Positions 1 to 8,271 of a stretch of DNA of 51,093 nucleotides are shown piece after piece; within the stretch, counting starts at the first letter, position 1, and each line of letters starts with the position of its first letter. Origin of the DNA: an uncultured Lachnospiraceae bacterium (GTDB lineage: Bacteria > Bacillota > Clostridia > Lachnospirales > Lachnospiraceae); the NCBI GenBank assembly GCA_910586255.1, contig CAJUHR010000011.1:1-51093 (forward strand), read 5' to 3'. The position numbers and the translations under genes are program-made. The notes under the pieces were generated by a model. The model had not been told where the DNA came from, searched no databases, and saw nothing but the letters and a program-made list of their open reading frames with translations.

Positions 1-313
1 CATAAAAGATAATGTCAAACCTTACAAGCCCCTCGTTAATCTCCGCATTCTCCGTATTCATCCCGACAATGCGCTGCCCGTTTTCTTCTTTTTCCACATT
101 AGTCAGCCCAGGCTCTACCGGAACCACACTGATAAATGGCTCCCCCTCAATATAGGATACCACATCTTTCGGGTTCATTCCCCGGAACTCATCAACCGTC
201 TTTACCAGAATATGCGCCAGAATGATCTTATTTCCCAAAAGGCGTTTTGCCTTATCATCATACTGTGCGTCCTGGTCTGTTGCGCTGACCGCATTTTTTA
301 TTTCCGTATCCAT
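1..313 (-). CDS. Rpn-type PD-(D/E)XK nuclease / putative transposase, N-terminal part
   Basis: Only the first 104 codons are inside the window; the gene continues past the left edge. The start MDTEIKNAVSATDQDAQYDD, followed by a segment ending VRFDIIFY, matches my memory of the Lachnospiraceae 'Rpn family recombination-promoting nuclease / PD-(D/E)XK transposase' proteins. In that family the Asp of RFD is the first catalytic acid; the E-x-K part would lie outside the window. The ATG at 313 is preferred over the one at 320 because AAAGGAGG sits about 10 nt upstream of it, while the other is out of frame and too close. Family members are multicopy and strain-variable, and act in RecA-independent recombination in E. 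coli. Neighbour of a ParA/ParB module, so probably mobile-element cargo. Confidence 0.75.
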   Translation of the reverse strand, partial: MDTEIKNAVSATDQDAQYDDKAKRLLGNKIILAHILVKTVDEFRGMNPKDVVSYIEGEPFISVVPVEPGLTNVEKEENGQRIVGMNTENAEINEGLVRFDIIFY

Positions 314-410
314 CAGCCATAAACCTCCTTTTTGTATGGCAGGAAACGCAAAAGCCATTCCCGAAAGGTATATGACCTCACTGCCATTATACCCCGAAAT
401 CCCGGCTAAA

Positions 411-2204
411 TCAATCGGAACTTTTTGATTGGGCTTCTCTCCGGTTCCTGGAGTAAACCGTTTCCTTGCGGGAGGCATTCTCCCTCACCACCACACACGG
501 ATATGTTTCCAGCAGCTCATCCTTTCTCTTTAAAGCAGCCTCCTTTGTGCTGCAGGAGTATCCCCAGCCCAGCCGATTTCCGGAAGCATCCAATGGGCGC
601 ACATCCACGCCTGTCCAGGTAAAGTCATCCAGATTCTGATTCACATAATCATGCATTTCAATGATAAAATCCGCCAGTAAGGCCGCCATGGTGTGCATGG
701 CTTTTTCATCCCTCCGTAACGTTTTGAAGGTGCCCAGGCCTTTTAGCTCCCTCTGCCCTTCTGGGAATCGCTCTGCCTGGAAATCCAAGTATATTCCCTC
801 GTTCCCGCCATAGTCAAGATTGTTTTTCAGGTTGAACTCGCAGGTTTCCATGGGGGCAGGGCTGCCGTTTGCCAATGCATAATCCAGGATATCCGGCAGT
901 TTCCCTTTCTCTTTCAGCTTTTCACAAATCTCATAAAACAGCTCCTTCGTTGTCATGGGCCTTGTCCGCCTGCATGGCTCCTTTTCATCGGATATCTCTG
1001 GCTTTTGCAGGCTCTCCCTGCTTTTCCGGTCAGGGAACTCCTGATTTCTGCTTTCTATTTCCTCCTGTGCAGCCTGCCTGGTAAGGACTTCCGCCTTCTT
1101 CTCTGTCTGGTCCGTTATGCCTGACTGCTCCAATGTTCTGATTTTCTCGTCCCTTTGACGGTCCTCTCTTTTCTCTCCCGGTTCTCTCTTCTCCGGCTCC
1201 TGCTTCTCTGATCTTTGGCTCTCCAGTCCTTTCTTCTCCGGCTCCTGCTTCTCTGATTTCTGATTCTCCGGTTCTTGTTTCTCCGGTTCCGGCCTCTTTG
1301 AGCTTTGCCCCTCCGGTTCCTGCCTTTCTGATTCCTTTGCCTCCGGCTCCTCTCCTGCCAATCCCTGCCTCTCTGCTCTTGGTTCCTCTGGTTTTATCAT
1401 CCCCTCTCCCTGCCCCATCCCTCTTTTCTCCGTTCCGGAATCCCCCATCCCCTCCTCTCCATTTCCCGGCTGGGGCACGGCCATCCTTTTTAACTCCCTG
1501 ATCTCCGGCAGGGAGATGCCTCCCTTTTCCCTGACCTGCTTTACCGCAGCCCGCTGGCTCTCCCCCGGCAGCCCGCACAGCTCCGCTACCGCGGAAAACC
1601 CGATGGTCCCTTCCCGAAATTCCTCCATCAGCCCCACATCCAGATGGTTATAGATAGCTTTGTAACGCCCGATCTGCCCCTGGGACATCCCCATCATCTC
1701 CGCAAGCACCTCACGGGTCCTCCCTCCCAGCTGATAATCCTCCTTTAACTCCCTGGCCAGCCCTTCGGCCTCCACCACCTCCATCATCTTTTCCCAGTCC
1801 GTCTTATCCCGGAAACGGTTGGCCAGGATAATGGCCAGGCGGTCCCTCACATCCTCTTTCTTGAACACGCAGGGCACATACCGCCTCGCTTCCTTCCCCT
1901 CCTCCATCAGCGCCAACACCGCCAGGCGCCTCCGGTGGCCGGCAATAATCCTGTATTTTCCATTCTCCGGCTTCTTTACCAGGAGCGGCTGTAAAATTCC
2001 CACCAGCTCCACCGACCGTTTCAGGCCGTCATCCACCTGGTAAAAGTTCTCTTTTGACGGCTCTAAGTCATACACATCCACCAGCACGATCTCTTCCTTC
2101 TGTCTCTCTGTCCCTCCGGTATCCCTTCCTTCCCCTTCTTCCGGCTGCTCCACAGACCTCTGGTTTAATAACTCCGTAAGGTTAAACCGCTTTGCCTTTG
2201 TCAT
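411..2204 (-). CDS. ParB-like partition protein with E/K/P/Q repeat linker and unassigned C-terminal domain
   Basis: The 597-residue product has a ParB/Srx-type N-terminal domain (about residues 35-140) with the nucleotide-binding motif AGHRRRLAV. A helix-turn-helix follows (around EMMGMSQGQIGRYKAIYNHL). Next comes a long low-complexity linker (about residues 250-370) built of repeated units such as EKQEPE, SEKQEPEK and SKRPEPEK. A compact C-terminal domain of about 180 residues, starting MTTKELFYEI, is one I cannot assign. The ATG at 2204 overlaps the TGA of the upstream parA by 4 nt (ATGA) and has GGGAGGAG in front, so this start is preferred over an upstream in-frame ATG at 2252. Known role of the family: binding parS and loading along DNA with CTP to segregate plasmids, chromosomes or integrative elements. 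Here it likely serves an integrated mobile element. Promoter is shared with parA. Confidence 0.85.
   Translation of the reverse strand: MTKAKRFNLTELLNQRSVEQPEEGEGRDTGGTERQKEEIVLVDVYDLEPSKENFYQVDDGLKRSVELVGILQPLLVKKPENGKYRIIAGHRRRLAVLALMEEGKEARRYVPCVFKKEDVRDRLAIILANRFRDKTDWEKMMEVVEAEGLARELKEDYQLGGRTREVLAEMMGMSQGQIGRYKAIYNHLDVGLMEEFREGTIGFSAVAELCGLPGESQRAAVKQVREKGGISLPEIRELKRMAVPQPGNGEEGMGDSGTEKRGMGQGEGMIKPEEPRAERQGLAGEEPEAKESERQEPEGQSSKRPEPEKQEPENQKSEKQEPEKKGLESQRSEKQEPEKREPGEKREDRQRDEKIRTLEQSGITDQTEKKAEVLTRQAAQEEIESRNQEFPDRKSRESLQKPEISDEKEPCRRTRPMTTKELFYEICEKLKEKGKLPDILDYALANGSPAPMETCEFNLKNNLDYGGNEGIYLDFQAERFPEGQRELKGLGTFKTLRRDEKAMHTMAALLADFIIEMHDYVNQNLDDFTWTGVDVRPLDASGNRLGWGYSCSTKEAALKRKDELLETYPCVVVRENASRKETVYSRNRREAQSKSSD
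1170..1400 (-). repeat. Degenerate in-gene repeats encoding the E/K/P/Q linker of the ParB-like protein
   Basis: The plus strand shows recurring blocks of the form CTCCGGTTCCTG or CTCCGGCTCCTG followed by CTTCTCTGAT. They encode Gln-Glu-Pro-Glu-Lys units on the minus strand. Units vary in length and spacing but stay in frame, as expected for a slippage-prone disordered linker. It is not a CRISPR array: there are no conserved spacers and the reading frame is kept. Confidence 0.7.
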
Positions 2205-3013
2205 TTCGTTTCTCCTCCCTTCTCCCCTCCCTGCTGTGTCCAACTTGGACACATTTTTAAATATTCCTCCACCAGTGCCTTATAATCCCGGGAAGCCCCG
2301 CAGCGACTGGAATACAGGAGAATCGGCTCCCTGGCAAAGGTGCTGGGCTTCATCTTACCCGTCCGCCGGATATAAGTCTCAAGCAGCGGGTATTCCCCCA
2401 GGGCTTTCAGATACTCCATCCCCTGTCTATCGGCCTCATTTTGCCGGTCATACTGGGTAATAAAGCAGCCGCAGAAACGTAAGGACGGGTTTAAATCCTC
2501 CCGGGTATAGTCGATCTGCTCCTTTAATTCCGCCAGCCCGTCAATGGCAAAATCATCCACCGTAATCGGCACCAGCACATCATCCGAGGCGGCCAGGGCA
2601 TTGATGGTGGAGATATTGATATCCGGGGCATTGTCAATGATGCAGAAATCATAAGCATCCCCCACCTGCCCAAAGGCCTTCTTAAAGCGGGTCTGCTGGG
2701 GGCGCTTCTGGTCCAGCATCACCGCCAAGCCTGCGGAAATCAGGTTCATGTTGGCCGTCACAATATCCAGCCCCTCATAATCCGTGTGCTGGATGGTTTC
2801 CTTCATATCCATGTCCCGGCCAGTCAGGATTTCTGCCACCCCGGGCCGGTCATAGCTGTGGCGGTTTAATATCTTGCTGGCATTTCCCTGCTTGTCGTTG
2901 TCCATTAACAGTACCTTCTTTTTATGGACAGCCGCTAGGATATAGGCCATGTTCACACTGGAAAGGGTCTTGGCCACACCGCCCTTTAAATGAATCAGGG
3001 ATAAAACTCTCAT
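2201..3013 (-). CDS. ParA/Soj-type partition ATPase
   Basis: The 270-residue protein carries the deviant Walker A motif KGGVAKTLSS at residues 10-19, typical of ParA/MinD ATPases. The Walker A' stretch VLLMDNDKQGNAS and the Walker B-like CIIDNAPDINIST follow. It is expected to bind DNA nonspecifically in its ATP form and, with the ParB-like partner, to position the element. It is first of a two-gene operon: its TGA overlaps the parB ATG by 4 nt. The ATG at 3013 has GAGAGGAG about 8 nt upstream. The gene sits 34 nt downstream of a terminator hairpin that ends the mntA-hepT pair, so it probably has its own regulation; imperfect direct repeats lie just upstream (3101-3174). Confidence 0.92.
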   Translation of the reverse strand: MRVLSLIHLKGGVAKTLSSVNMAYILAAVHKKKVLLMDNDKQGNASKILNRHSYDRPGVAEILTGRDMDMKETIQHTDYEGLDIVTANMNLISAGLAVMLDQKRPQQTRFKKAFGQVGDAYDFCIIDNAPDINISTINALAASDDVLVPITVDDFAIDGLAELKEQIDYTREDLNPSLRFCGCFITQYDRQNEADRQGMEYLKALGEYPLLETYIRRTGKMKPSTFAREPILLYSSRCGASRDYKALVEEYLKMCPSWTQQGGEKGGETK

Positions 3014-3042
3014 CTCGTTTCTCCTCTCTGTTTTTGCATAGA

Positions 3043-3088
3043 AAAAGGAAGCACCCGGCTCTCTGATCAGCTCCCTGTGCTTCCCTTT
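3043..3088 (-). terminator. Rho-independent terminator after the mntA/hepT pair
   Basis: GGAAGCAC (3047-3054) pairs with GTGCTTCC (3077-3084). On the minus strand the right arm is followed by TTTTTC. It lies between hepT and parA and would separate the two transcription units. Confidence 0.65.
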
Positions 3089-3100
3089 ATTGGTAAATCA

Positions 3101-3174
3101 ATTCCCTTTTTTCTTTCAGTTTTATTGGATTATCGGTGATTCCCTTCTTTTCCGGTATCTGTCAGTTTTAATGG
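3101..3174. repeat. Two imperfect direct repeats between hepT and parA
   Basis: On the plus strand ATTCCCTT-TTT...TTCAGTTTTATTGG (3101-3128) is echoed by ATTCCCTTCTTTT...GTCAGTTTTAATGG (3139-3174), with an 8-nt length difference in the middle. The position, upstream of parAB, fits a partition-site or operator role, but that is inference only. Confidence 0.4.
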
Positions 3175-3199
3175 TATTAGGATAATCTTCTGCTGGCTT

Positions 3200-3613
3200 T
3201 TACTCTCCCATACGCCTTAAGCAATAAGCTTCCACCAATGCAAGAAACTCTTTTGCTGTTGCAATCTGTTCCTCCGCTTCCTCTTTTGTAGCAAGATAGA
3301 AATCATCATAATCGCTGGCATGGCGGATTTCTTCTGCTTCTATGATTTTCCTTCCAAAAGCTTTCGGGAAAACTTCCGTCCGTATATAATCCTTATTGAA
3401 ATTCGCCAACGTATCCTTATGCCGTTTATACGTTCTTCCGTCCAATGCATGCACCGCTGTTATTGCATGGAAAATTGCGTAATACGCCCGGTTATTTGCT
3501 GTCCGGTATTCTTTCTCTGACAAAAGGATATCAGCCACCCGTATATCATTCTTTGCCGTTTCTATACGGTAATATACCAAATCCCTGACGGTACCCTTAT
3601 CCGGCTGTTCCAT
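3200..3613 (-). CDS. HEPN-domain protein, HepT-like toxin of an NTase/HEPN pair
   Basis: The 137-residue helical protein contains the HEPN motif R-x6-H in RAYYAIFHA, around residue 45, inside the family hallmark NRAYYAIFHAITAV. HEPN proteins paired with minimal nucleotidyltransferases act as RNases that the partner neutralises, in characterised cases by AMPylation. The ATG at 3613 lies 17 nt inside the end of the upstream NTase gene and is preceded by GGAAGGGG. The longer in-frame reading starting at 3688 would overlap the partner by almost 100 nt and lacks a ribosome site. The two genes form one translationally coupled unit ended by the hairpin at 3043-3088. Toxin activity is inferred from family and layout only. 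Confidence 0.8.
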   Translation of the reverse strand: MEQPDKGTVRDLVYYRIETAKNDIRVADILLSEKEYRTANNRAYYAIFHAITAVHALDGRTYKRHKDTLANFNKDYIRTEVFPKAFGRKIIEAEEIRHASDYDDFYLATKEEAEEQIATAKEFLALVEAYCLRRMGE

Positions 3614-3941
3614 ACAGTTCCACCCCTTCCTTTTGCACATTGGTGTAAAACGGATACGCCCCCAGCCATTTTTTAAAATGTGCTTCACTTTTAGCTATTG
3701 GCCGGATATCCAGATCATATTTCTCATTAAAATCATAAGTAATCCCGGACAGCTGATGCCGGAAATCCTTAATCTCCCTGTCTGTCATATCCAAAAGAAT
3801 CATAAGATCAATATCCGAATCCGGCCCAAAATCTCCTCTGGCATAGGAACCATACAGAATCACAGACTTTAAATACTCCCCGTAAACCTTGCTTACCTGC
3901 TCTACATATTCCTGGAGCAGGTCATCCATTGCTGCCGGCAT
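3597..3941 (-). CDS. Minimal nucleotidyltransferase, MntA-like antitoxin
   Basis: The 114-residue protein shows the pol-beta nucleotidyltransferase signature GSYARGDFGPDSDID, which is GS followed by the D-x-D metal-binding pair. This is typical of the minimal NTase that partners HEPN toxins. In studied systems it transfers AMP from ATP to a HEPN tyrosine and silences it. Start at 3941: GAGGTGAT lies about 8 nt upstream, whereas the longer reading from 4013 has no such site and would abut the stop of the upstream ATPase gene. It comes first in the operon, before the HEPN partner. Gene pairs of this type are common defence or stabilisation cargo of mobile DNA. Confidence 0.82.
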   Translation of the reverse strand: MPAAMDDLLQEYVEQVSKVYGEYLKSVILYGSYARGDFGPDSDIDLMILLDMTDREIKDFRHQLSGITYDFNEKYDLDIRPIAKSEAHFKKWLGAYPFYTNVQKEGVELYGTAG

Positions 3942-4013
3942 TTTTCCATCACCTCTTTTTTCCGAATCATAAATGGATTCTGGTTTCTTTTTCAGGTTTA
4001 TAAACCGATTCAC

Positions 4014-5732
4014 TCAGCAGGCATCTCCTTTCTCCACCCGCACCATACAGCTTTTCTTCCAGCAGGCTATCCCATATCGGATAATCCGGGTCATCCCGTC
4101 CTCCTTAAGCCTCTCCTCATATCCGGTCTCCTCAATCTGCTTAAACGCCTCCTTGCAGCCTGCCTCTAAGTCCCCATTATCCGCATATTTCACCTCGATT
4201 ACAAGCCCAATGCTCTCCTCCTCAATCTCCACCTGGATATCGCTGTACCCGTCTCCGGATTCAATGTTGGAATCCACGTCCCAGTCGCCCCGGTGGCTCA
4301 AAAGACCTAAAAGAATACCATGATAGAAGTTCTCTTTCTTTGCTTTCCTCACGCTGGTATCCCGGATGCTGATGGTTTTCTTTAGGTAAGCCGTAAACAG
4401 CCTCTCCACCGTCTCCCCATCCCCTCTGGCAAATGCCTGGCAGAACTCGTCCAGCATGGGGGCGTCCTTCCTTGCCTCCTCCTGGAACCACTCCATCACC
4501 TGCTCTTCAAAAATCTTCCGGATTTCCAGGTTCGGTATCACGAGGGAGAATACATCCTCTTCTCCTGCCTCCTTACAGGTCAGATAACCGGTGGTAAAAA
4601 GTACACTCCATAGATTGTCAATACTCTGGTACAGCTCCCGGTAGGTCAGCTCCTGATTTACCTTCTTCTTCACGCTTTCTCCGGCAAGCAGCCTCTCGAT
4701 CTCCCTTTTGGTTCTCGGGGTGGCCATCCGCAAAAACTGACGGATAATATAGTTTCCGCTGGTGTTAATCCAGAACGCACGGGGGAATGCTTCCGGCTCG
4801 GAACGGAGCAGATTCAGATAATTGATTACATCCCACGGGCAATACACATCTATCTTCCCAAACCGGTATCCGTCATACCACTCCTTGATCTGCCCATATT
4901 TACCCGCCAGGCCATAGTAGTCCAGCATGTCTCTGACTTCCTGATCGGAAAAGCCAAAATGCTCCTCAAAACGGACATTGGTTATCGATAACACATTGAA
5001 ATTATTAAGCCCCGTAAAGATGCTCTCCTTGGCAATCCGCAGGCACCCGGTCAGCACGGCAAACTGGAGGCTGTCATTGCTCTTTAACGCCTGCCCCAGC
5101 ATGTTCCTCACCAAGCTGACCATCTCTTCATAATAGCCAAACTGCTGTGCCTTATCCAGCGGCACATCATATTCATCGATTAAAAGGATTGCCTTCTGGC
5201 CGTAATGCTTCCTGAGAAGCTGGGTCAAGGTTAAAAAGCTGTCCTTTATCACATCCTCTGACATGACAAATCCCGGTTCATCTCCCTTTCCCACCGTAAT
5301 CAGTCTGGAAAACAATTCTTTTTCCTTATCCGTAAGCTTGTCACTTTCCATAAGAAAAGAATGCCTTAATGCCTCTTTCCCCACAATGGAGGCCAGCATC
5401 GCCCGCGCCCCCTTATAGTCCTTTGCTTCCACTCCTTTCAGGGTAACCGATACCACCGGAAATTTTCCCATATATTTCTCACAAAGCTCCTGCTCCCCTA
5501 CAATCGCAAGCCCATCAAAAATCTTTGGATTGCAGCCATACGAAAAAAATGCCTTGAGCATGCTCATATTCAGGGATTTCCCAAACCTTCTTGGGCGGGT
5601 AAAAAGATTTACCTCCCCCCAGTTATTCAATAGCTCTGTAATCAATCCCGTTTTATCCACATAGTAAAATCCCTCTGTACGGAGTTTTTCAAAATTCTCA
5701 ATCCCTATAGGCAGCTTCACTTTCCTATCCAT
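4014..5732 (-). CDS. AAA-ATPase-like / PD-(D/E)XK nuclease fusion protein (DUF1703 type)
   Basis: The 572-residue protein begins with the family hallmark KLPIGIENFEKLRTEGFYYV and an atypical P-loop, RPRRFGKSLNMS, near residues 46-57. A Walker B-like AILLIDEYDVPL lies around residues 181-192. The C-terminal third holds a PD-(D/E)XK-like core (DIQVEIEEESIGLVIEVKYA). This matches the AAA-ATPase_like plus PDDEXK_9 architecture that is expanded in many copies in gut Clostridia and Bacteroidetes. Its function is unknown; a mobile or defence role is often suspected. ATG at 5732 follows AGAGGAGCAGG. It ends 72 nt before the NTase start, in the same direction, so co-transcription is possible. Confidence 0.85.
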   Translation of the reverse strand: MDRKVKLPIGIENFEKLRTEGFYYVDKTGLITELLNNWGEVNLFTRPRRFGKSLNMSMLKAFFSYGCNPKIFDGLAIVGEQELCEKYMGKFPVVSVTLKGVEAKDYKGARAMLASIVGKEALRHSFLMESDKLTDKEKELFSRLITVGKGDEPGFVMSEDVIKDSFLTLTQLLRKHYGQKAILLIDEYDVPLDKAQQFGYYEEMVSLVRNMLGQALKSNDSLQFAVLTGCLRIAKESIFTGLNNFNVLSITNVRFEEHFGFSDQEVRDMLDYYGLAGKYGQIKEWYDGYRFGKIDVYCPWDVINYLNLLRSEPEAFPRAFWINTSGNYIIRQFLRMATPRTKREIERLLAGESVKKKVNQELTYRELYQSIDNLWSVLFTTGYLTCKEAGEEDVFSLVIPNLEIRKIFEEQVMEWFQEEARKDAPMLDEFCQAFARGDGETVERLFTAYLKKTISIRDTSVRKAKKENFYHGILLGLLSHRGDWDVDSNIESGDGYSDIQVEIEEESIGLVIEVKYADNGDLEAGCKEAFKQIEETGYEERLKEDGMTRIIRYGIACWKKSCMVRVEKGDAC

Positions 5733-6053
5733 CTCTCCTGCTCCTCTCTATATCTTTTCCAACGAGCTCCTGCCAGCCTGTCCCCTGATTTACTACCATC
5801 TTAGCATGAACAGCCTGCTATATCAAGTAAGCTTTTTTGACACATTCCTGCTCTCTCGCCATATGAACCACTTCTGTACCATGGTTCCTCCTTCCATACG
5901 AAAAGAACCCCGTGGTTTACCGCCACGGGGTGTCTGTCCTTCATAAGCCTTCATAAATCTCTTTTCTATTGGTACAAAATTGGTACAATGGTACAAATTT
6001 TTCTGCTTTCCACACATCAACTTTCCAGGTTTTATGCGGGTTTGCAGGCTTAA
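5733..6053. other. Intergenic junction between accessory DNA and lysS, with TTGGTACAA repeats
   Basis: No gene is supported here. The stretch holds the terminator-like hairpin at 5907-5931. Next to lysS there are three near-identical copies of (T/A)TGGTACAA at 5969-5977, 5980-5988 and 5988-5996, and one inverted TGTACCA at 5875-5881. Because everything left of it looks like mobile-element cargo and everything right of it is core, the repeats may mark an element end or recombinase site. That is inference. Confidence 0.35.
5907..5931 (-). terminator. Hairpin terminator downstream of lysS
   Basis: ACCCCGTGG (5907-5915) and CCACGGGGT (5923-5931) form a perfect 9-bp stem with a 7-nt loop. On the minus strand the stem is followed by TTCTTTTC. 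It is placed about 120 nt after the lysS stop and probably ends the greA/lysS transcript. Confidence 0.65.
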
Positions 6054-7559
6054 TTACTTGTCGATGCTCTTCATTGTGGGGAACAACAACACATCCCTAA
6101 TCGCCGGCGAGTTAGTAAGCAGCATCACCAGCCTGTCAATCCCATACCCAATCCCGCCAGTAGGCGGCATCCCAATCTCCAGGGCATTCATAAAATCTTC
6201 ATCCGTGGTATTGGCCTCCTCATCCCCGGCGGCCAGGGCTGCCTCCTGGGCCTTAAACCGCTCCCGCTGGTCAATGGGATCATTCAGTTCCGAATAGGCA
6301 TTGCACATCTCTCTTGCATAGATAAACAGTTCAAACCGCTCCACCAGTTCCGGCTTATCCGGCTTTCTCTTGGTCAGGGGAGATACCTCCACCGGATGAT
6401 CCATAATAAAGGTAGGCTGAATTAAATGCTCCTCTACAAACTCCTCAAAGAACAGATTAATGATATCACCACGGACATGACGGGTCTCATAGTGAACCCC
6501 CTTCTCGTCCGCCAGCTTCTTCGCTTCCTCTGTAGTCTTAATCTCCTCAAAATCAATCCCTGTGTACTTCTTAATGGCATCAATCATGGTCAGCCGCTCA
6601 AAGGGCTTTCCAAGGTCAATCTCCACCTCAGCATAGGGAATAAGAGTGGTCCCACATACCTCCTGGGCTACATGGCGGAACATGTTCTCCGTCAAATCCA
6701 TCATGCCGTAATAATCCGTGTAAGCCTGGTAAAGCTCCATCAGGGTAAACTCCGGATTATGTCTGGTATCCAGCCCCTCATTGCGGAACACACGGCCAAT
6801 CTCGTAGACCCGCTCCATACCGCCTACAATCAGCCTTTTCAGGTACAGCTCCAGGGAAATCCGCAGCTTCACGTCCTCGTCCAAAGCATTATAATGTGTC
6901 TCAAACGGCCTTGCCGCCGCCCCGCCGGCATTGCTAACCAGCATAGGGGTCTCCACCTCAAGAAAGCCCTGGTCATCCAGATAGCGGCGGATACTGCTGA
7001 TAATCTTAGACCGCATGACAAAGGTCTTTTTTACATCCTCATTCATGATCAGGTCCGTGTACCGCTGGCGGTAACGCATATCGGTGTTCGTCAGGCCATG
7101 GTATTTCTCCGGCAGAATCTGGAGACTCTTAGACAGCAGAGTCATGGATTTGGCATGAATGGATATCTCTCCCATCTTGGTGGTAAACACAATGCCTTCC
7201 ACACCCACAATATCTCCGATATCCATCTTTTTAAATGCTTTGTAGGAATCTTCTCCCAAATCATCCCGTGCCACATAGCACTGAATATTGCCTATCAGAT
7301 CCTGAATATTGCAAAAGGATGCCTTCCCCATCACACGCTTGGACATCATTCGTCCGGCAATGGAAACCTCCTTGCCTTCCCACTCTGCATAGTTATCTTT
7401 CACATCCATGCTGTGAACGGTTACATCGTACTTTGTAATCTGGAACGGATCCTTTCCTGCTGCCTGAAGCTCTGCAAGCTTCTCCCGGCGCACCTTTAAA
7501 AGCTGATTTAAATCCGGTTCCTGACTCTGTTTCTTCTGCTGGTTCTGCTGTTCTCCCAT
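6054..7559 (-). CDS. lysS: Lysyl-tRNA synthetase, class II
   Basis: Charges tRNA-Lys with lysine using ATP. The 501-residue length is usual. The N-terminal OB-fold anticodon-binding domain (about 60-170) contains VSIAGRMMSKRVMGKASF. Class II motif 2 is YEIGRVFRNEGLDTRHNPEF, followed by LMELYQAY. Motif 3 is GIGYGIDRLVMLLTN near residue 475. The hydrophilic N-terminal tail (MGEQQNQQKKQSQEPDLNQL) is common in Clostridia. ATG at 7559 has AGAGG upstream. It is 48 nt downstream of greA on the same strand, a pairing typical of Firmicutes, and is followed by a terminator near 5907. Confidence 0.97.
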   Translation of the reverse strand: MGEQQNQQKKQSQEPDLNQLLKVRREKLAELQAAGKDPFQITKYDVTVHSMDVKDNYAEWEGKEVSIAGRMMSKRVMGKASFCNIQDLIGNIQCYVARDDLGEDSYKAFKKMDIGDIVGVEGIVFTTKMGEISIHAKSMTLLSKSLQILPEKYHGLTNTDMRYRQRYTDLIMNEDVKKTFVMRSKIISSIRRYLDDQGFLEVETPMLVSNAGGAAARPFETHYNALDEDVKLRISLELYLKRLIVGGMERVYEIGRVFRNEGLDTRHNPEFTLMELYQAYTDYYGMMDLTENMFRHVAQEVCGTTLIPYAEVEIDLGKPFERLTMIDAIKKYTGIDFEEIKTTEEAKKLADEKGVHYETRHVRGDIINLFFEEFVEEHLIQPTFIMDHPVEVSPLTKRKPDKPELVERFELFIYAREMCNAYSELNDPIDQRERFKAQEAALAAGDEEANTTDEDFMNALEIGMPPTGGIGYGIDRLVMLLTNSPAIRDVLLFPTMKSIDK

Positions 7560-7607
7560 CCTTGTGTTCCTCTTTCTGCGGATATTTCCCCTGTTCTATA
7601 GCCCTTC

Positions 7608-8099
7608 CTATGATACTCTCTGGATCTCCAATACTTTATACTGAATCACCCCTGCCTGCGTCTCCACGTTCACCACATCGCCCACACTTTTTCCAAGAAG
7701 CGCCTGACCTACCGGGGATTCATTGGAAATCTTGTTCTGCAAACTGTTGGCCTCTGTGGAACCCACAATCCGAAATTCCATTTCTTCATCAAAATCCGCA
7801 TCATAGACCTTTACCTTACAGCCTACGCTGATCTTATTTATATCTATCTCATCCTCATCGATAACCTCTGCGTTTTTTAGCAGCTTTTCCAGTTCCTCGA
7901 TGCGAAGCTCTATATCCCTCTGTTCATCCTTGGCAGCATCATATTCTGCATTTTCAGACAGATCTCCCTGCTCCCTTGCCTCTTTAATTTTCTGTGCCAC
8001 TTCCCGTCTCCGGTTTACTTTCAGATCCTGCAGTTCATCCTCATACTGCTTTAAACCTGCATAAGTTAAAATGTTTTTCTTCTCCGCCATGCCACTCAT
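7608..8099 (-). CDS. greA: Transcription elongation factor GreA
   Basis: Rescues backtracked RNA polymerase by stimulating transcript cleavage. The N-terminal coiled-coil (about 1-80) carries the acidic tip region in EAREQGDLSENAEYDAAKDE. The C-terminal FKBP-like domain includes SNESPVGQALLGKSVGDVV. The 163-residue length is normal. Two starts are possible: the ATG at 8099 lies 3 nt after AAAGGAAGG, and a second ATG at 8090 gives MAEKK with the same site 12 nt away. I keep the first. It likely forms an operon with lysS (48 nt gap) and possibly dusB upstream. Confidence 0.95.
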   Translation of the reverse strand: MSGMAEKKNILTYAGLKQYEDELQDLKVNRRREVAQKIKEAREQGDLSENAEYDAAKDEQRDIELRIEELEKLLKNAEVIDEDEIDINKISVGCKVKVYDADFDEEMEFRIVGSTEANSLQNKISNESPVGQALLGKSVGDVVNVETQAGVIQYKVLEIQRVS

Positions 8100-8271
8100 T
8101 TTCCTTCCTTTTTACTACTTCGTGCCCAGCTCTCCCCTTCTCATCCGGTCCCCCAAAAAACATGTACCAGTATGGCCCCGCCATCCTGGTCCTTTTGCAC
8201 TCACCAAATCCATGCAAGCATGGCCTTGGCTCGTTGCGTTCCATGTATTATATCCCAAAGATTTCGGGTTG

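Noticed and set aside
1170..1400. Regularly recurring blocks resembling a CRISPR array
   Set aside because: Blocks are degenerate, unequal, in frame with parB and lack distinct spacers or cas genes.
1030..1578. Long minus-strand open frame rich in Gly, Arg and Glu inside the ParB-like gene
   Set aside because: It is a frame shadow of the repetitive linker-coding DNA, without a ribosome site or any domain.
5823..6020. 65-codon minus-strand open frame downstream of lysS
   Set aside because: It spans the terminator hairpin and the TTGGTACAA repeats and shows no domain; probably non-coding.
6426..7499. 357-codon plus-strand open frame opposite lysS
   Set aside because: It is antisense to a clear lysyl-tRNA synthetase, has no recognisable domain and no ribosome site; a codon-bias shadow.
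6054..7700. T-box leader expected before an aminoacyl-tRNA synthetase
   Set aside because: Only 48 nt separate greA and lysS, with no T-box sequence.
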